In this document: positions 1 through 8,897 of the stretch, piece after piece | How the letters are laid out: each line of letters starts with the position of its first letter | How positions within the stretch are numbered: position 1 is the stretch's first letter | DNA from: an uncultured Prevotella sp. | GTDB lineage: Bacteria > Bacteroidota > Bacteroidia > Bacteroidales > Bacteroidaceae | DNA: 64,000 nucleotides | Reading direction: 5' to 3' | NCBI GenBank assembly: GCA_900320905.1 | Contig: ONTZ01000002.1 | Location: forward strand, 1-64,000 | Position numbers and translations under genes: made by a program | Notes under the pieces: generated by a model | The model's database searches: none | Seen by the model: only the letters and a program-made list of their open reading frames with translations | What the model was told of the DNA's origin: nothing

Positions 1-23
1 TTCCTCGCGGTAGAAATACGTTG

Positions 24-55
24 CAAAAATATACTGAAATTCGGTTACTACCAAA
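24..55 (-). promoter_or_regulatory. Bacteroidota-type promoter reading off the left edge
   Basis: On the minus strand TTTG (55-52) is followed after exactly 20 bases by TATTTTTG (31-24), matching the Bacteroidota -33/-7 consensus TTTG-N19/20-TAnnTTTG. Its gene would lie beyond the left edge. The rest of positions 1-147 shows no gene. Confidence 0.5.
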
Positions 56-147
56 TTCCAGCCATCAAGTGTTAAAAATCAAAAGTTATTGAAAATGAGC
101 GCTTTATGCGCAGTTAGTATTAGATATTCCTAGTTGTTTATACCCGT

Positions 148-677
148 TTAGATACAGTCATAGAAAGCATGATCACCGATGGAGGTCACGCTGTTGGGGA
201 GTGTAATGAAGGTCAGGCCTCTGCATACACCGAAAGCCCAATCACCGATTGATGTCACGCTGTTGGGGAGTGTAATGAAGGTCAGGCCTCTGCATACACC
301 GAAAGCCCAATCACCGATTGATGTCACGCTGTTGGGGATGGTAATCGAAGTCAGGCCGCTGCAACCAGAGAAAGCACCATCAGCGATGGAGGTCACGCCG
401 TCAGGAATTGTAACCGAAGTCAGATTGCTGCATTGATAGAATGCATAATAGCCGATGGAGGTCACGCTATAAACTACATCATCGTATGTGACTGATTCAG
501 GTATAACTACATCCCCAATGTAGAAAACTCTTATTAACTCATTATTCCATGTTACCTCCGCTTCGGTTTTACTATTGTAGTAGAGGTTGTAGTAGATGCC
601 GTTGATTATCACAGGATTTTTGCGCTTGCCAGCATCGGCAGGAGCACCAGTGCGATAATGAATAATACCTTTTTCAT
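148..677 (-). pseudogene. BspA-like leucine-rich-repeat surface protein, frameshifted after the signal peptide
   Basis: The ATG at 677 opens a typical signal peptide (MKKVLFIIALVLLPMLASA) that hits TGA at 611-609. The following 154 codons (612-148) lie in another frame and encode BspA-type 23-residue leucine-rich repeats with the pattern LTSITIPNSVTSIGDWAF. The two frames meet at a run of five A (621-617 on minus). Six A would join them in frame and give a normal lipid-free secreted BspA protein. The repeat region is short (about four repeats) and stops after DHAFYDC with no visible secretion or sorting domain, so the C-terminus may also be lost. BspA-like proteins are exported adhesion or surface proteins. 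It could be a pseudogene, a phase-variable gene or a sequencing error in the homopolymer. The promoter at 723-753 is intact. Confidence 0.7.
185..322. repeat. Two identical 69-bp units coding for LRR repeats
   Basis: Positions 185-253 and 254-322 are identical over 69 bases (23 codons). The first 16 bases of the next unit (323-338) also match. Perfect identity at silent sites indicates recent tandem duplication within the LRR gene. Confidence 0.9.
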
Positions 678-722
678 TGTTATCTCGTTTTTAAATATTT
701 CTTTGGATTGCTATTTCGGCTA

Positions 723-753
723 CAAAGATACAAACATTCCGCGAGACAACAAA
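723..753 (-). promoter_or_regulatory. Promoter of the BspA-like gene
   Basis: Minus strand: TTTG at 753-750, 19-base spacer, TATCTTTG at 730-723, then the ATG at 677. This matches the Bacteroidota primary sigma consensus closely and gives a leader of about 40 nt. Confidence 0.7.
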
Positions 754-770
754 GAAATGCCTGTAACTTT

Positions 771-1475
771 TTATTTCTTCTTGCACTTGTCGAGCCACTC
801 CTTGAGGGCGTAGCGGGGGATACCGCGCTTGATGGCGGCATTGAGTTCACGACGGGCCTCGTCCAAGAGGTTGAGGGTGATGAGGATGTTGGCCTTCGAG
901 ACCACATAGCCATCGTTGAGCGGACGGCGGCGGATGGCCTCGTCCCAGTCGTAGAGGGCGATGTCGTAGAGTTTCTGCTCCGTCTCGAAGGCGGCGCGGG
1001 CGGCGTAGGCATCGGCCGAGTCAGGGAACATCTGCACGATGCGGTTGAGTTCATCGAAAGTATCCGTCTTTCGACCCATCTTTTGCAGTACGTGCGCCAG
1101 TCCCAGACGGGCCTCAAAGTGCTGAGGCTGCATACGCAGGAAGGCCTCATAATCGACCTTCGCCAAATCATAATGATTCTGATGGCTGTGAACGTATGCC
1201 CGGAAATAGAGGGCGGCCAGATTATGCTCGTCGGCATGCAGTATCTTGCCGTACTCCGCCAGGGCATAGTCCCACTGCTCCAGATTGATATTCGCCTCGG
1301 CCTTCAACAGATGCAGGTCAAGGTTATTGGGGTCGCGGCCTATCTTGGCGTTGAGCACTTCGAGCGAATCACGCCAGTGCTGCCTCGTCTGCGCCGAGGC
1401 GGAATGAGAAATGAGAAGGGCTGCGATTAAGTGAGAGCAAAGCCCCATCTGCATCATCCGTATCATCAGCCTCAT
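771..1475 (-). CDS. Secreted TPR-repeat protein
   Basis: A 234-residue protein when started at the ATG at 1475. It begins with a short charged stretch and a hydrophobic segment ending in SHSASAQ, which looks like a signal peptide cleaved before the Gln. The rest is alpha-helical with at least four tetratricopeptide repeats (motifs such as NLAALYFRAYVHSHQNHYD and ADAYAARAAFETEQKLYDIA). TPRs bind partner proteins, and here the protein would act in the periplasm. The frame is open back to 1505, but that extension is made of the AATGAGG repeats and is probably not translated. It lies downstream of leuB in the same orientation with a gap under 70 bases, so it may be read from the leu operon, although nothing ties it to leucine synthesis. 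Confidence 0.7.
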   Translation of the reverse strand: MRLMIRMMQMGLCSHLIAALLISHSASAQTRQHWRDSLEVLNAKIGRDPNNLDLHLLKAEANINLEQWDYALAEYGKILHADEHNLAALYFRAYVHSHQNHYDLAKVDYEAFLRMQPQHFEARLGLAHVLQKMGRKTDTFDELNRIVQMFPDSADAYAARAAFETEQKLYDIALYDWDEAIRRRPLNDGYVVSKANILITLNLLDEARRELNAAIKRGIPRYALKEWLDKCKKK

Positions 1476-1497
1476 CCGCCTATAGAAGTAATCAACA

Positions 1498-1549
1498 TTC
1501 CTCATTTCTCATTCCTCATTCCTCATTTTTAATCTCTCATTCCTCATTA
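1498..1549. repeat. AATGAGG heptamer repeats between leuB and the TPR gene
   Basis: On the minus strand variants of AATGAGG/AATGAGA recur about six times. The last three codons and stop of leuB (AAT GAG GAA TGA) are part of the array. A further isolated copy is inside the signal-peptide codons near 1400-1415. Confidence 0.7.
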
Positions 1550-2598
1550 ATAAACTTTACAATCCATTCTCCTACCTCGCGAGTGCCATACTTAGCACCG
1601 CCCTCCACCTGAATTTCAGGAGTGCGGACGTTGGCATCGAGCGAGGCATTGACAGCCTTACGCACAAGGGCACCCTCCTTCGTGAGTCCGAAGTGCTCCA
1701 AGAGCATGGCGGCAGAGAGGATCTGCGCCAACGGATTGGCAATGTTCTGTCCGGCAGCCTGCGGCCACGAGCCATGCACCGGTTCGAAGAGCGGCGTATG
1801 CTCACCCAACGAAGCCGAGGGCTGGAGTCCCATCGAACCCGTGATGCAGGCCGTCTCGTCGGTGAGGATATCGCCAAAAGTATTCTCCGTGACGATGACA
1901 TCGAAGAAACGGGGTTCGGTGAGTACCCGCATCGAGGCATTGTCGATAAACATATAGTCGGTGCGCACCTCAGGATACTGCGGTTCTATCTCCTTGGCAA
2001 TCTGTCGCCACAATCGAGAACTGGCAAGGATATTAGCCTTATCGACAACGGTGAGGTGCCTGCCACGCTTCATCGCCATCTCAAAGCCCAGTCTGACGAT
2101 GCGCTCAATCTCAGGACGCGTATAGATATCAGTGTCGTAAGCCTTGTCGTCGTCCTGGTACTTCTCACCGAAGTACATGCCGCCAGTGAGTTCGCGCAGC
2201 ACCACAAAGTCGGCACCACGAATCAGTTCGTCCTTCAGGGGTGACTTGTGGAGCAGGCAGTCGAACGTCGCCACAGGGCGCACATTGGCAAAGAGCCCCA
2301 GTTTCTTTCGCATAGCCAACAACCCCACCTCCGGACGAATCTTCGCCGTGGGGTCGTTGTCGTATTTCAGGTCACCGACGGCAGCAAAGAGCACTGCATC
2401 AGCCCGCATGCACACCTCGTGAGTGCTGTCAGGATAAGGGTCTCCCACCTCGTCGATGGCATGCGCCCCGCAGATGGCCTCCTCGTATTCAAACTGGTGT
2501 CCGCATTTCTTGGCAATGGCATCGAGCACAGCCACACCTTGTTTCATAATCTCCGGCCCGATACCGTCGCCGGGCAGAATAGCAATCTTCAATTTCAT
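1537..2598 (-). CDS. leuB: 3-isopropylmalate dehydrogenase
   Basis: Oxidises and decarboxylates 3-isopropylmalate to 2-ketoisocaproate with NAD+, the third step of leucine synthesis, in the cytoplasm. At 353 residues it is a normal family length. The N-terminal GDGIGPE (10-16), the YFGEKYQ segment that supplies the catalytic Tyr, the VDKANIL segment with the catalytic Lys, and DILTDE plus the [15 protein letters not shown] nucleotide-binding region are all present. The ATG overlaps the stop of the upstream leuA2 by 4 bases (ATGA), indicating translational coupling. It is the last gene of the leuACD-leuA2-leuB operon. Confidence 0.96.
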   Translation of the reverse strand: MKLKIAILPGDGIGPEIMKQGVAVLDAIAKKCGHQFEYEEAICGAHAIDEVGDPYPDSTHEVCMRADAVLFAAVGDLKYDNDPTAKIRPEVGLLAMRKKLGLFANVRPVATFDCLLHKSPLKDELIRGADFVVLRELTGGMYFGEKYQDDDKAYDTDIYTRPEIERIVRLGFEMAMKRGRHLTVVDKANILASSRLWRQIAKEIEPQYPEVRTDYMFIDNASMRVLTEPRFFDVIVTENTFGDILTDETACITGSMGLQPSASLGEHTPLFEPVHGSWPQAAGQNIANPLAQILSAAMLLEHFGLTKEGALVRKAVNASLDANVRTPEIQVEGGAKYGTREVGEWIVKFINEE

Positions 2599-4169
2599 AA
2601 TTCCTTATCTTGTTCGTTTTCAATAATGTTCAGCATCTTAAAGGTCGCCTTGATGGCGGCTTCCGTCTGGTCGGCATCCAGTCCGCGGGTGCGGAGCAGG
2701 CGTCCATTGTCATTCCACGTGATGACGGTCTGCACCAAGGCATCGGTACGACCGCCGGGAGGGATGGACACCGCATAGTTTGCCAGTGTGGGGAACGTAC
2801 GATCGAGATATTTCTTATAGATATAGCGCAGCGACTTCACGAAAGCATCATACTGACCGTCGCCCGTGGCACTGGCCTCATACTGCTGTCCGTTAATCTC
2901 CACCTTGACATTCGCACCGGGCTTCAGGCCGTAGGCCGTCGAGACCACATAACTCACCAGTTTCACCTTGTCCTCCGGTGCATCGTGCTTCAGCACATCG
3001 CTGACGATGAAGGGCAGATCCTCCTGCGTCACGCGTTCCTTCTTGTCGCCGAGTTCCGTGATGCGCTGGGTGACGCGGCGCGTCTGTTCGGGAGTCAGTT
3101 CAAGGCCCAGTTCCTCCAGGTTCTTGGCGATATTCGCCTTACCGCTGTTCTTGCCGAGGGCATATTCGCGCCGCCGTCCGAAGCGTTCCGGCACGAGGGC
3201 ATTCTGATACAGTCCGCTCTTCTTGTCGCCGTCGGCATGCACCCCAGCCACCTGCGTAAACACGTTGTCGCCGATGATCGGCTGGTTGGGTGCCACCGCA
3301 ATGCCGCTGTAACTCTCCACCAGACGGGAGATGTCGTTGAGTTTGTTCTCGCGGATATTCGTGCGGGCATTGAAGTGATCCTTCAGAATCACCTGCACAC
3401 TCGACAGCGGGGCATTACCGCAGCGCTCCCCCAGCCCGTTCACCGTCACGTGCAGTCCCTTCGCGCCGCTCAGCACGGCGGCGAGGGAGTTAGACACCGC
3501 GAGATCGTAGTCGTTGTGGGCATGGAAATCGAAGTGGGTGTCGGCATAGCGTTTCACCATCTTCCGGAAGTACTCGATGCACTGCAGGGGATTCATGATG
3601 CCCAAAGTGTCAGGCAGCATAAAGCGCCGGATGCCGCTGTCGCAGAGGGCATCCATCAACTGATAGACATAGAAGGGCGAATCCTTCATGCCGTCCGACC
3701 AGTCCTCCAAGTAGAGGTTCACCGTGATACCCTTCTCACGGGCATATTTCACCTCGTAGCGGATATCCTCGATATGTTCCTCGGGTGTCTTTTGGAGTTG
3801 TTGGGTACAGTGCTTCAGCGATCCCTTCGCCAACAGGTTCATCGTCTTGCCGCCACAGTCGGCTATCCAGTCGATGCTCTTTCCACCATCCACAAACCCG
3901 AGCACTTCCACGCGCTCCAACTTATCAATCTTTTCCGCATAGCGACAGATCATGCCGACAGCCTCCTTCTCCCCTTCCGAGACCCGTGCCGATGCCACCT
4001 CGATACGATCCACGTTGAGATCGTTCAGCAGCATGCGGGCTATCATCAGTTTCTCATGCGGCAGAAAGGACACGCCACTGGTCTGCTCACCGTCGCGCAG
4101 TGTCGAGTCCATGATCTCCACAAAGGGCTGTATGCGCTGGTATTTGCTTACTTGTTCTGCTGTTCCCAT
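2595..4169 (-). CDS. Second isopropylmalate/citramalate synthase-type enzyme (LeuA2/CimA-like)
   Basis: A 524-residue DRE-TIM metallolyase: DSTLRDGEQ at 21-29, metal-binding HAHND in the middle, [11 protein letters not shown], and a C-terminal LeuA dimer-type allosteric domain (from about 400 on). Members of this family condense acetyl-CoA with a 2-oxo acid: 2-ketoisovalerate gives 2-isopropylmalate and pyruvate gives citramalate. It lies inside the leu operon beside a complete leuA, so it is a paralogue and not the only synthase. Citramalate synthase (an isoleucine route from pyruvate) is an attractive possibility, but substrate choice cannot be read from the sequence. The start overlaps the leuD 3' end by 22 bases and the stop overlaps leuB by 4. 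Confidence 0.85.
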   Translation of the reverse strand: MGTAEQVSKYQRIQPFVEIMDSTLRDGEQTSGVSFLPHEKLMIARMLLNDLNVDRIEVASARVSEGEKEAVGMICRYAEKIDKLERVEVLGFVDGGKSIDWIADCGGKTMNLLAKGSLKHCTQQLQKTPEEHIEDIRYEVKYAREKGITVNLYLEDWSDGMKDSPFYVYQLMDALCDSGIRRFMLPDTLGIMNPLQCIEYFRKMVKRYADTHFDFHAHNDYDLAVSNSLAAVLSGAKGLHVTVNGLGERCGNAPLSSVQVILKDHFNARTNIRENKLNDISRLVESYSGIAVAPNQPIIGDNVFTQVAGVHADGDKKSGLYQNALVPERFGRRREYALGKNSGKANIAKNLEELGLELTPEQTRRVTQRITELGDKKERVTQEDLPFIVSDVLKHDAPEDKVKLVSYVVSTAYGLKPGANVKVEINGQQYEASATGDGQYDAFVKSLRYIYKKYLDRTFPTLANYAVSIPPGGRTDALVQTVITWNDNGRLLRTRGLDADQTEAAIKATFKMLNIIENEQDKEL

Positions 4170-4744
4170 TGTTCTGTCTTGTTTTGGTTCTGCACCAGGA
4201 AGTCGATGTCGTCGAGGCCGTTCATCAGACAGTGCTTCTTGTAGCCGTTGATGTCGAAGTGCTCACTGCAACCAGTGGCAAGGTTCGTCACCGTCTGGTT
4301 GGGGAGGTCGACTTTTACCTGAGTTTCCGGATTTTCACGGATGCTCTGGAATAACTCTGCGAGGAAGTCCTCGCTCACCTGCACCGGCAGCACGAAATTG
4401 TTCAGTTCGTTGTTCTTGTGGATATCGGCAAAGAAACTGCTGATGACCACCCGGAAACCATAACCTGCGATGGCCCATGCCGCATGCTCACGACTGGAAC
4501 CGCTACCGAAGTTCTTGCCTGCCACGAGGATGCATCCGCCGTAGGCAGGATCATTCAGCACGAAGTCCTTGTTGGGTGTACCATCGGCGTTGTAGCGCCA
4601 ATCGCGGAATAGGTTGTCGCCGAAAAAGCGCTCCTCCCTCGTCGTCGCTTTCAGGAAACGGGCAGGGATAATCTGGTCTGTATCCACGTTCTCCAAAGGC
4701 AGGGGAACGCAGGTTGATGTAATAATATCGAATTTCTGTTTCAT
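4148..4744 (-). CDS. leuD: 3-isopropylmalate dehydratase small subunit
   Basis: The swivel-domain subunit that pairs with LeuC to isomerise 2- to 3-isopropylmalate. It has 198 residues, with [17 protein letters not shown] near the N-terminus and [13 protein letters not shown] forming the substrate-binding loop. The ATG overlaps the leuC stop by 4 bases. The last 22 bases overlap the start of leuA2. Confidence 0.96.
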   Translation of the reverse strand: MKQKFDIITSTCVPLPLENVDTDQIIPARFLKATTREERFFGDNLFRDWRYNADGTPNKDFVLNDPAYGGCILVAGKNFGSGSSREHAAWAIAGYGFRVVISSFFADIHKNNELNNFVLPVQVSEDFLAELFQSIRENPETQVKVDLPNQTVTNLATGCSEHFDINGYKKHCLMNGLDDIDFLVQNQNKTEQWEQQNK

Positions 4745-6117
4745 AATAGTTCTCTTGGATCAGTGATGACACCAGTGACGGCGGCAGCGGCAGCAGTGAG
4801 AGGCGATGCCAGAACGGTACGCGCCCCGGGCCCCTGACGTCCTTCGAAGTTACGGTTAGAGGTAGATACCGACAATTTGCCTGCGGGAATCTTATCATCA
4901 TTCATGGCCAGACAGGCAGAGCAGCCGGGTTGACGGATCTCAAAGCCTGCCTCGGCAAGTATCTTGTCCAGTCCCTCCTCGCGGATCTGTTGATCCACGG
5001 CCCAGGAACCAGGCACCAACCACGCCACCACATCGTCAGCCTTCTTCCGTCCCTTCACCAGTGAGGCAAAGGCACGGAAGTCCTCGATGCGTCCGTTGGT
5101 ACAGGCCCCAAGGAACACATAATCCACCTTCGTGCCGAGCAGTTCCTGTCCGGGCTTGAAGCCCATATAGTCGAGAGCCTTCAAGAAGCCCGGCTCCGAG
5201 GAATCCGGGATGGCTTCGGTAATCCCTATGCCCATTCCAGGGTTCGTGCCGTAGGTGATACGAGGCTCAATATCCGCTGCATCAAACGTCAGTTCCTTGT
5301 CAAACACGGCATCCTCGCCGCTCTTCAAGGTCTTCCAATAGGCAACGGCCTTCTCCCACTCCTCTCCCTTCGGGGCGAACTCCCTACCTTTTATATAATT
5401 AAAGGTGGTCTCATCGGGTGCAATCATACCGCCACGGGCCCCCATCTCGATGGAGAGGTTACAGAGCGTCAGACGGCCTTCCATCGACAGGTTCCGCACT
5501 GCCTCACCGGCATATTCCACGAAATAGCCAGTAGCACCAGATGTCGTAATCTGCGCCATCAGATAGAGAGCCACATCCTTTGCCGTCACGCCCTTGCCCA
5601 GTGTACCGTTGATGCTGATACGCATCGACTTGGGCTTTTGCTGGAGGATACACTGCGAGGCCATCACCATCTCCACCTCTGAGGTGCCGATGCCGAAAGC
5701 CACAGCCCCCATCGCTCCGTGTGTAGAGGTATGTGAGTCGCCACAGACAATCGTCATGCCAGGCAATGAGAGTCCCTTCTCCGGTCCCACTACGTGGATG
5801 ATACCATTGTCCTTCGACATCATACCGTAGTGCGTCAGTCCAAACTCCGCAGCATTCCTCGCCAGGGCATCCACCTGTGCCTTCGACACGGGATCCTCGA
5901 TGGGTTTATCCTGATCATGCGTCGGTGTGTTGTGATCCGGCATGCAATAGATCTGCTGAGGACGGAAACACTTCAATCCTCTCGTCCTCATACCGTCGAA
6001 GGCCTGCGGCGTGGTTACCTCATGACAGTACAGACGGTCTATATACAACTGCGTCGGCCCGTCCTTCACGACCTGCACCACGTGCCTGTCCCATATCTTG
6101 TCAAATAATGTATTCAT
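4741..6117 (-). CDS. leuC: 3-isopropylmalate dehydratase large subunit
   Basis: The 4Fe-4S aconitase-family catalytic subunit, 458 residues. Cluster ligands are visible as [11 protein letters not shown] (one Cys) and [10 protein letters not shown] (two Cys), and [12 protein letters not shown] and VGPEKGL match the substrate region. The start overlaps the leuA stop by 4 bases and the stop overlaps the leuD start by 4 bases, so leuA, leuC and leuD are translationally coupled. Confidence 0.97.
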   Translation of the reverse strand: MNTLFDKIWDRHVVQVVKDGPTQLYIDRLYCHEVTTPQAFDGMRTRGLKCFRPQQIYCMPDHNTPTHDQDKPIEDPVSKAQVDALARNAAEFGLTHYGMMSKDNGIIHVVGPEKGLSLPGMTIVCGDSHTSTHGAMGAVAFGIGTSEVEMVMASQCILQQKPKSMRISINGTLGKGVTAKDVALYLMAQITTSGATGYFVEYAGEAVRNLSMEGRLTLCNLSIEMGARGGMIAPDETTFNYIKGREFAPKGEEWEKAVAYWKTLKSGEDAVFDKELTFDAADIEPRITYGTNPGMGIGITEAIPDSSEPGFLKALDYMGFKPGQELLGTKVDYVFLGACTNGRIEDFRAFASLVKGRKKADDVVAWLVPGSWAVDQQIREEGLDKILAEAGFEIRQPGCSACLAMNDDKIPAGKLSVSTSNRNFEGRQGPGARTVLASPLTAAAAAVTGVITDPRELL

Positions 6118-7616
6118 TCCTTCACCTTAAACTTATTGATACAGTCGATATATGCCTCCACCGATGCCGTCACAATGTCCGTATCGGCACCGAAGCCGTA
6201 GTACAGACTTCCGTCGTACTCCACCTGCATGTGAACTTTACCCACATCGTCGGAGCCTTTCGAGATGGCCTGGATAGTAAACTCCTTCAGCGTCATCGTC
6301 TTCATGATGATCTTTTTCAGGGCCTTGATGGCGGCATCCACAGGACCGTTGCCCGAAGCAGCCGCCTCGAACTTCTGCCCACTGATATCCAAGCCTATCG
6401 AAGCCACGCTCTTCACGCCCTTGCCTGTCGTCACCTGCAGGAAGTCGAGACGCACGGCACGAGTGTCCGAGGTGTCGGCACCTGCCAGCATCATCACATC
6501 GGCATCGCCCACCTCCTTCTTCTGGTCTGCCAATACCAGGAACTTCTCATAGATCTTATCAAGTTTCTGATCGTCCAGATCCACGCCGTTCACATGCAGA
6601 CGGTGCTTCAGGGCAGCCCTTCCGCTGCGGGCTGTCAGCACGATGCTGTTGTCGTCGATACCCACATCCTTCGGGTCCATGATCTCGTAGGTATGCACGT
6701 TCTTCAGCACGCCGTCCTGATGGATGCCGCTGGAGTGTGCAAAGGCGTTGCGACCCACAATGGCCTTATTCGGCTGTACGGGCATATTCATCAACGACGA
6801 CACCATACGACTCGTCGGATAGATCTTCGTCGTGTTGATGTTCGTGTCGATACCGAGACCCTTGTGGCATTTCAGGATCATGGCGATTTCCTCAAGAGAG
6901 GTATTACCCGCCCGTTCACCGATGCCGTTGATGGTCACCTCCACTTGACGGGCACCAGCCATCACACCGTTGAAGGTGTTGGCCGTTGCCATACCTAAGT
7001 CATTGTGACAGTGGGTGGAGATGATGGCCTTGTCGATATTGTCCACATGCTCCATCAGGTACTTGATCTTCTCATAATACTCCTGCGGCAGACAGTAGCC
7101 CGTGGTGTCAGGGATATTTACCACTGTGGCCCCGGCCTTGATCACAGCCTCCACCACCTGGGCGAGGTATTCATTATCCGTGCGTCCGGCATCCTCGCAA
7201 TAAAACTCCACATCGTCCACAAACCGCTTGGCGTACTTTGTGGCGGCAACGGCCTGTTCGAGGATATGCTCACGGTCGGAGTTAAACTTATACAGGATAT
7301 GCTCGTCGCTGGTGCCGATACCCGTATGGATACGCTTGTGCTTGGCATACTGCAAGGCCTCGAAGGCCACGTCGATGTCGTGCTCCACAGCGCGTGTCAG
7401 TGCACAAATCACCGGCCATGTCACCGCCTTCGAAATCTCAATCACCGAATGGAAGTCACCCGGACTCGATACGGGGAATCCCGCCTCAATCACGTCCACG
7501 CCGAGTTGTTCCAGGGCTTTCGCCACCTGGATTTTCTCTACCGTGTTCAACTGGCATCCGGGTACCTGTTCACCGTCCCGGAGCGTCGTGTCGAAGATGT
7601 ACAATCTGTCGTCCAT
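6114..7616 (-). CDS. leuA: 2-isopropylmalate synthase
   Basis: The first committed enzyme of leucine synthesis: condenses acetyl-CoA with 2-ketoisovalerate. It has 500 residues, with the DTTLRDGEQ signature at 9-17, [11 protein letters not shown] supplying metal ligands, [13 protein letters not shown], and a C-terminal LeuA regulatory domain that normally binds leucine as feedback inhibitor. It is the first structural gene after the attenuator at 7671-7816. About 55 bases separate the terminator hairpin from the ATG. Confidence 0.96.
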   Translation of the reverse strand: MDDRLYIFDTTLRDGEQVPGCQLNTVEKIQVAKALEQLGVDVIEAGFPVSSPGDFHSVIEISKAVTWPVICALTRAVEHDIDVAFEALQYAKHKRIHTGIGTSDEHILYKFNSDREHILEQAVAATKYAKRFVDDVEFYCEDAGRTDNEYLAQVVEAVIKAGATVVNIPDTTGYCLPQEYYEKIKYLMEHVDNIDKAIISTHCHNDLGMATANTFNGVMAGARQVEVTINGIGERAGNTSLEEIAMILKCHKGLGIDTNINTTKIYPTSRMVSSLMNMPVQPNKAIVGRNAFAHSSGIHQDGVLKNVHTYEIMDPKDVGIDDNSIVLTARSGRAALKHRLHVNGVDLDDQKLDKIYEKFLVLADQKKEVGDADVMMLAGADTSDTRAVRLDFLQVTTGKGVKSVASIGLDISGQKFEAAASGNGPVDAAIKALKKIIMKTMTLKEFTIQAISKGSDDVGKVHMQVEYDGSLYYGFGADTDIVTASVEAYIDCINKFKVKE

Positions 7617-7670
7617 TTCTCTTTCTCTTTTTCTTATTTAGTCTTTATTGTGTTATTGTCAGTCACCATG

Positions 7671-7704
7671 AAAAAGCCCTTCACACTCGGAAGTGAGAAG
7701 GGCT
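7671..7704 (-). terminator. Attenuator terminator of the leu operon
   Basis: Minus strand: AGCCCTTC, one mismatch, CACT, TCCG loop, AGTG, GAAGGGCT, then TTTTT. This is an intrinsic terminator placed between the leader peptide and leuA, so it must be bypassed for operon expression. Its inner left arm (TCACTTCC, 7696-7689) is also complementary to the upstream segment 7759-7752. Confidence 0.88.
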
Positions 7705-7732
7705 CTATATCGTTTCGTTTGCTTACACCTTA

Positions 7733-7816
7733 TTAATATATATACACCTTGTCACTTCCGACTGCTCCCTGCAGTCGAATAATAATAAGGCCGTTAAGTA
7801 GATTCTTACTAATCAT
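7733..7816 (-). CDS. Leu/Ile/Val-rich attenuator leader peptide of the leu operon
   Basis: A 27-codon ORF from ATG 7816 to TAA 7733. Eleven of its 27 residues are branched-chain: Leu at 6, 7, 10, 15; Ile at 2, 11, 12, 13, 26; Val at 19, 24. The core reads NLLNGLIIIRL. Codons 14-20 form a pause-type hairpin (CGACTGC/GCAGTCG). Just after it lies GGAAGTGA (7759-7752), which can pair over 8 bp with TCACTTCC (7696-7689) in the terminator. This is the classic logic: a ribosome stalled at Leu/Ile codons for lack of charged tRNA would favour the antiterminator, and fast translation would allow the terminator. The peptide itself needs no other function. Confidence 0.88.
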   Translation of the reverse strand: MISKNLLNGLIIIRLQGAVGSDKVYIY

Positions 7817-7843
7817 TTCTATGCTTTTGTTTGAAATCGGGGG

Positions 7844-7875
7844 CAAAGGTATAGTATTTTTGCGAAACCAACAAA
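7844..7875 (-). promoter_or_regulatory. Promoter of the leu operon
   Basis: Minus strand: TTTG (7875-7872), 20-base spacer, TACCTTTG (7851-7844). Transcription would start about 20 bases before the leader-peptide ATG at 7816. Confidence 0.75.
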
Positions 7876-7921
7876 CATTTTGTCACTTTTTTAAGCAAAT
7901 ACGCAACAAATTCACACTTTT

Positions 7922-8725
7922 TCAGCCTAATTCATACACTTCGCTGGGCATTTTGCGCTTCAAAACCTCCAGTTCTAAGTCCTTGCCGGCGATGATGCCG
8001 TACGAACGCAGGGTGGCATCGACGGTCTTTCGCGCCAACTCCGGATGATTGTTCTCCTCACTCAGATGACATAGCCAGACGTGCTTCAGCCGCTCCGTCA
8101 TATTCTCCGCCAACACCTTGCCGCACTCTGTGTTCGACAGATGACCGATACCGCTGGCGATGCGCTCTTTCAGATACTTCGGGTACGGACCGTTCTTCAG
8201 CATCTCCACATCGTGGTTGGCCTCGATCACCAGGTAGTCGGCAGCCGCGATACGCGCCTTCATCTCGTCGGTCACGCTGCCCGCATCCGTCATCAGCACG
8301 AAGGTCACTCCCCCAGCCTCAATTTGGTAGCCCACGTTCTCGTTGGCATCGTGCGGCACGATAAACGGGGTGACGGTGAAGTCGCCCAACTGCATCGTCA
8401 GCCCGGGCTCCACGATGCGCTTCTGCTCGTCGGCCACCTTCCGTTGTACACAATAGTTATGGTCGATGCCCTGATGAACCTTCTCAGTGGCATAGACCGG
8501 CACGTGATAGTCGTAACTGAAAGATCCCACCGACTTGATGTGGTCTGCGTGGTCGTGCGTCACAAGCACGCGCTTAACTGAACCGAGGCTGATGCCGTAG
8601 TCCCTGGCGTGCTTTTTCAGCGTTCTTATTCCGACTCCAATATCTATCAACAATCCGTCTGTTGCGGTGCCTAAGTAATAGCAATTACCGCTGCTCCCGC
8701 TGCCAAACGATATAAATTTCAGCAT
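7922..8725 (-). CDS. MBL-fold metallo-hydrolase of the WalJ/YycJ type
   Basis: A 267-residue metallo-beta-lactamase-fold enzyme. After the first strand, GSGSSGNCYYL is typical of the WalJ/YycJ group. The metal motif is THDHADH, further His/Asp ligands occur in PHDANEN, TDAGSV and IGHLSN, and a late His is in WLCHLSEENN. Family members are 5' to 3' nucleases or related hydrolases linked to DNA/cell-wall homeostasis, and the substrate here is unknown. I chose ATG 8725 because the promoter at 8746-8777 puts the transcript start about 15 bases upstream of it. The upstream ATG at 8776 lies within the promoter. Confidence 0.85.
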   Translation of the reverse strand: MLKFISFGSGSSGNCYYLGTATDGLLIDIGVGIRTLKKHARDYGISLGSVKRVLVTHDHADHIKSVGSFSYDYHVPVYATEKVHQGIDHNYCVQRKVADEQKRIVEPGLTMQLGDFTVTPFIVPHDANENVGYQIEAGGVTFVLMTDAGSVTDEMKARIAAADYLVIEANHDVEMLKNGPYPKYLKERIASGIGHLSNTECGKVLAENMTERLKHVWLCHLSEENNHPELARKTVDATLRSYGIIAGKDLELEVLKRKMPSEVYELG

Positions 8726-8745
8726 TTTATTGTTATTATTTTGTG

Positions 8746-8777
8746 CAAAAGTACGTAAAAAAGAATGGACTGCCAAA
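8746..8777 (-). promoter_or_regulatory. Promoter of the metallo-hydrolase gene
   Basis: Minus strand TTTG (8777-8774), 20-base spacer, TACTTTTG (8753-8746). It decides the start at 8725. Confidence 0.7.
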
Positions 8778-8807
8778 GAATCGGGCGAAGATTTAACTTT
8801 TCTTCGT

Positions 8808-8838
8808 TTTGTTTTTCACGGGAATTGTTGTATCTTTG
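8808..8838 (+). promoter_or_regulatory. Promoter of the dockerin-protein gene
   Basis: TTTG (8808-8811), 19-base spacer, TATCTTTG (8831-8838), leaving a leader of about 55 nt before the ATG at 8898. Confidence 0.75.
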
Positions 8839-8897
8839 CAACCGAAACAAATAAAACCATCTGAAAGATAACAATAAATAATTAAAAGAATAAACTT

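Noticed and set aside
708..1430. Long plus-strand open frame opposite the TPR gene
   Set aside because: It has no signal, domain or promoter and lies entirely antisense to a TPR gene with clear repeats; it is a GC-codon shadow.
2610..4244. 544-codon open frame opposite leuA2
   Set aside because: Antisense to an unmistakable isopropylmalate synthase. Composition shows His/Val-rich shadow coding, with no recognisable domain.
5877..6998. 373-codon open frame opposite leuC/leuA
   Set aside because: It crosses the leuA-leuC junction on the other strand and has no protein features.
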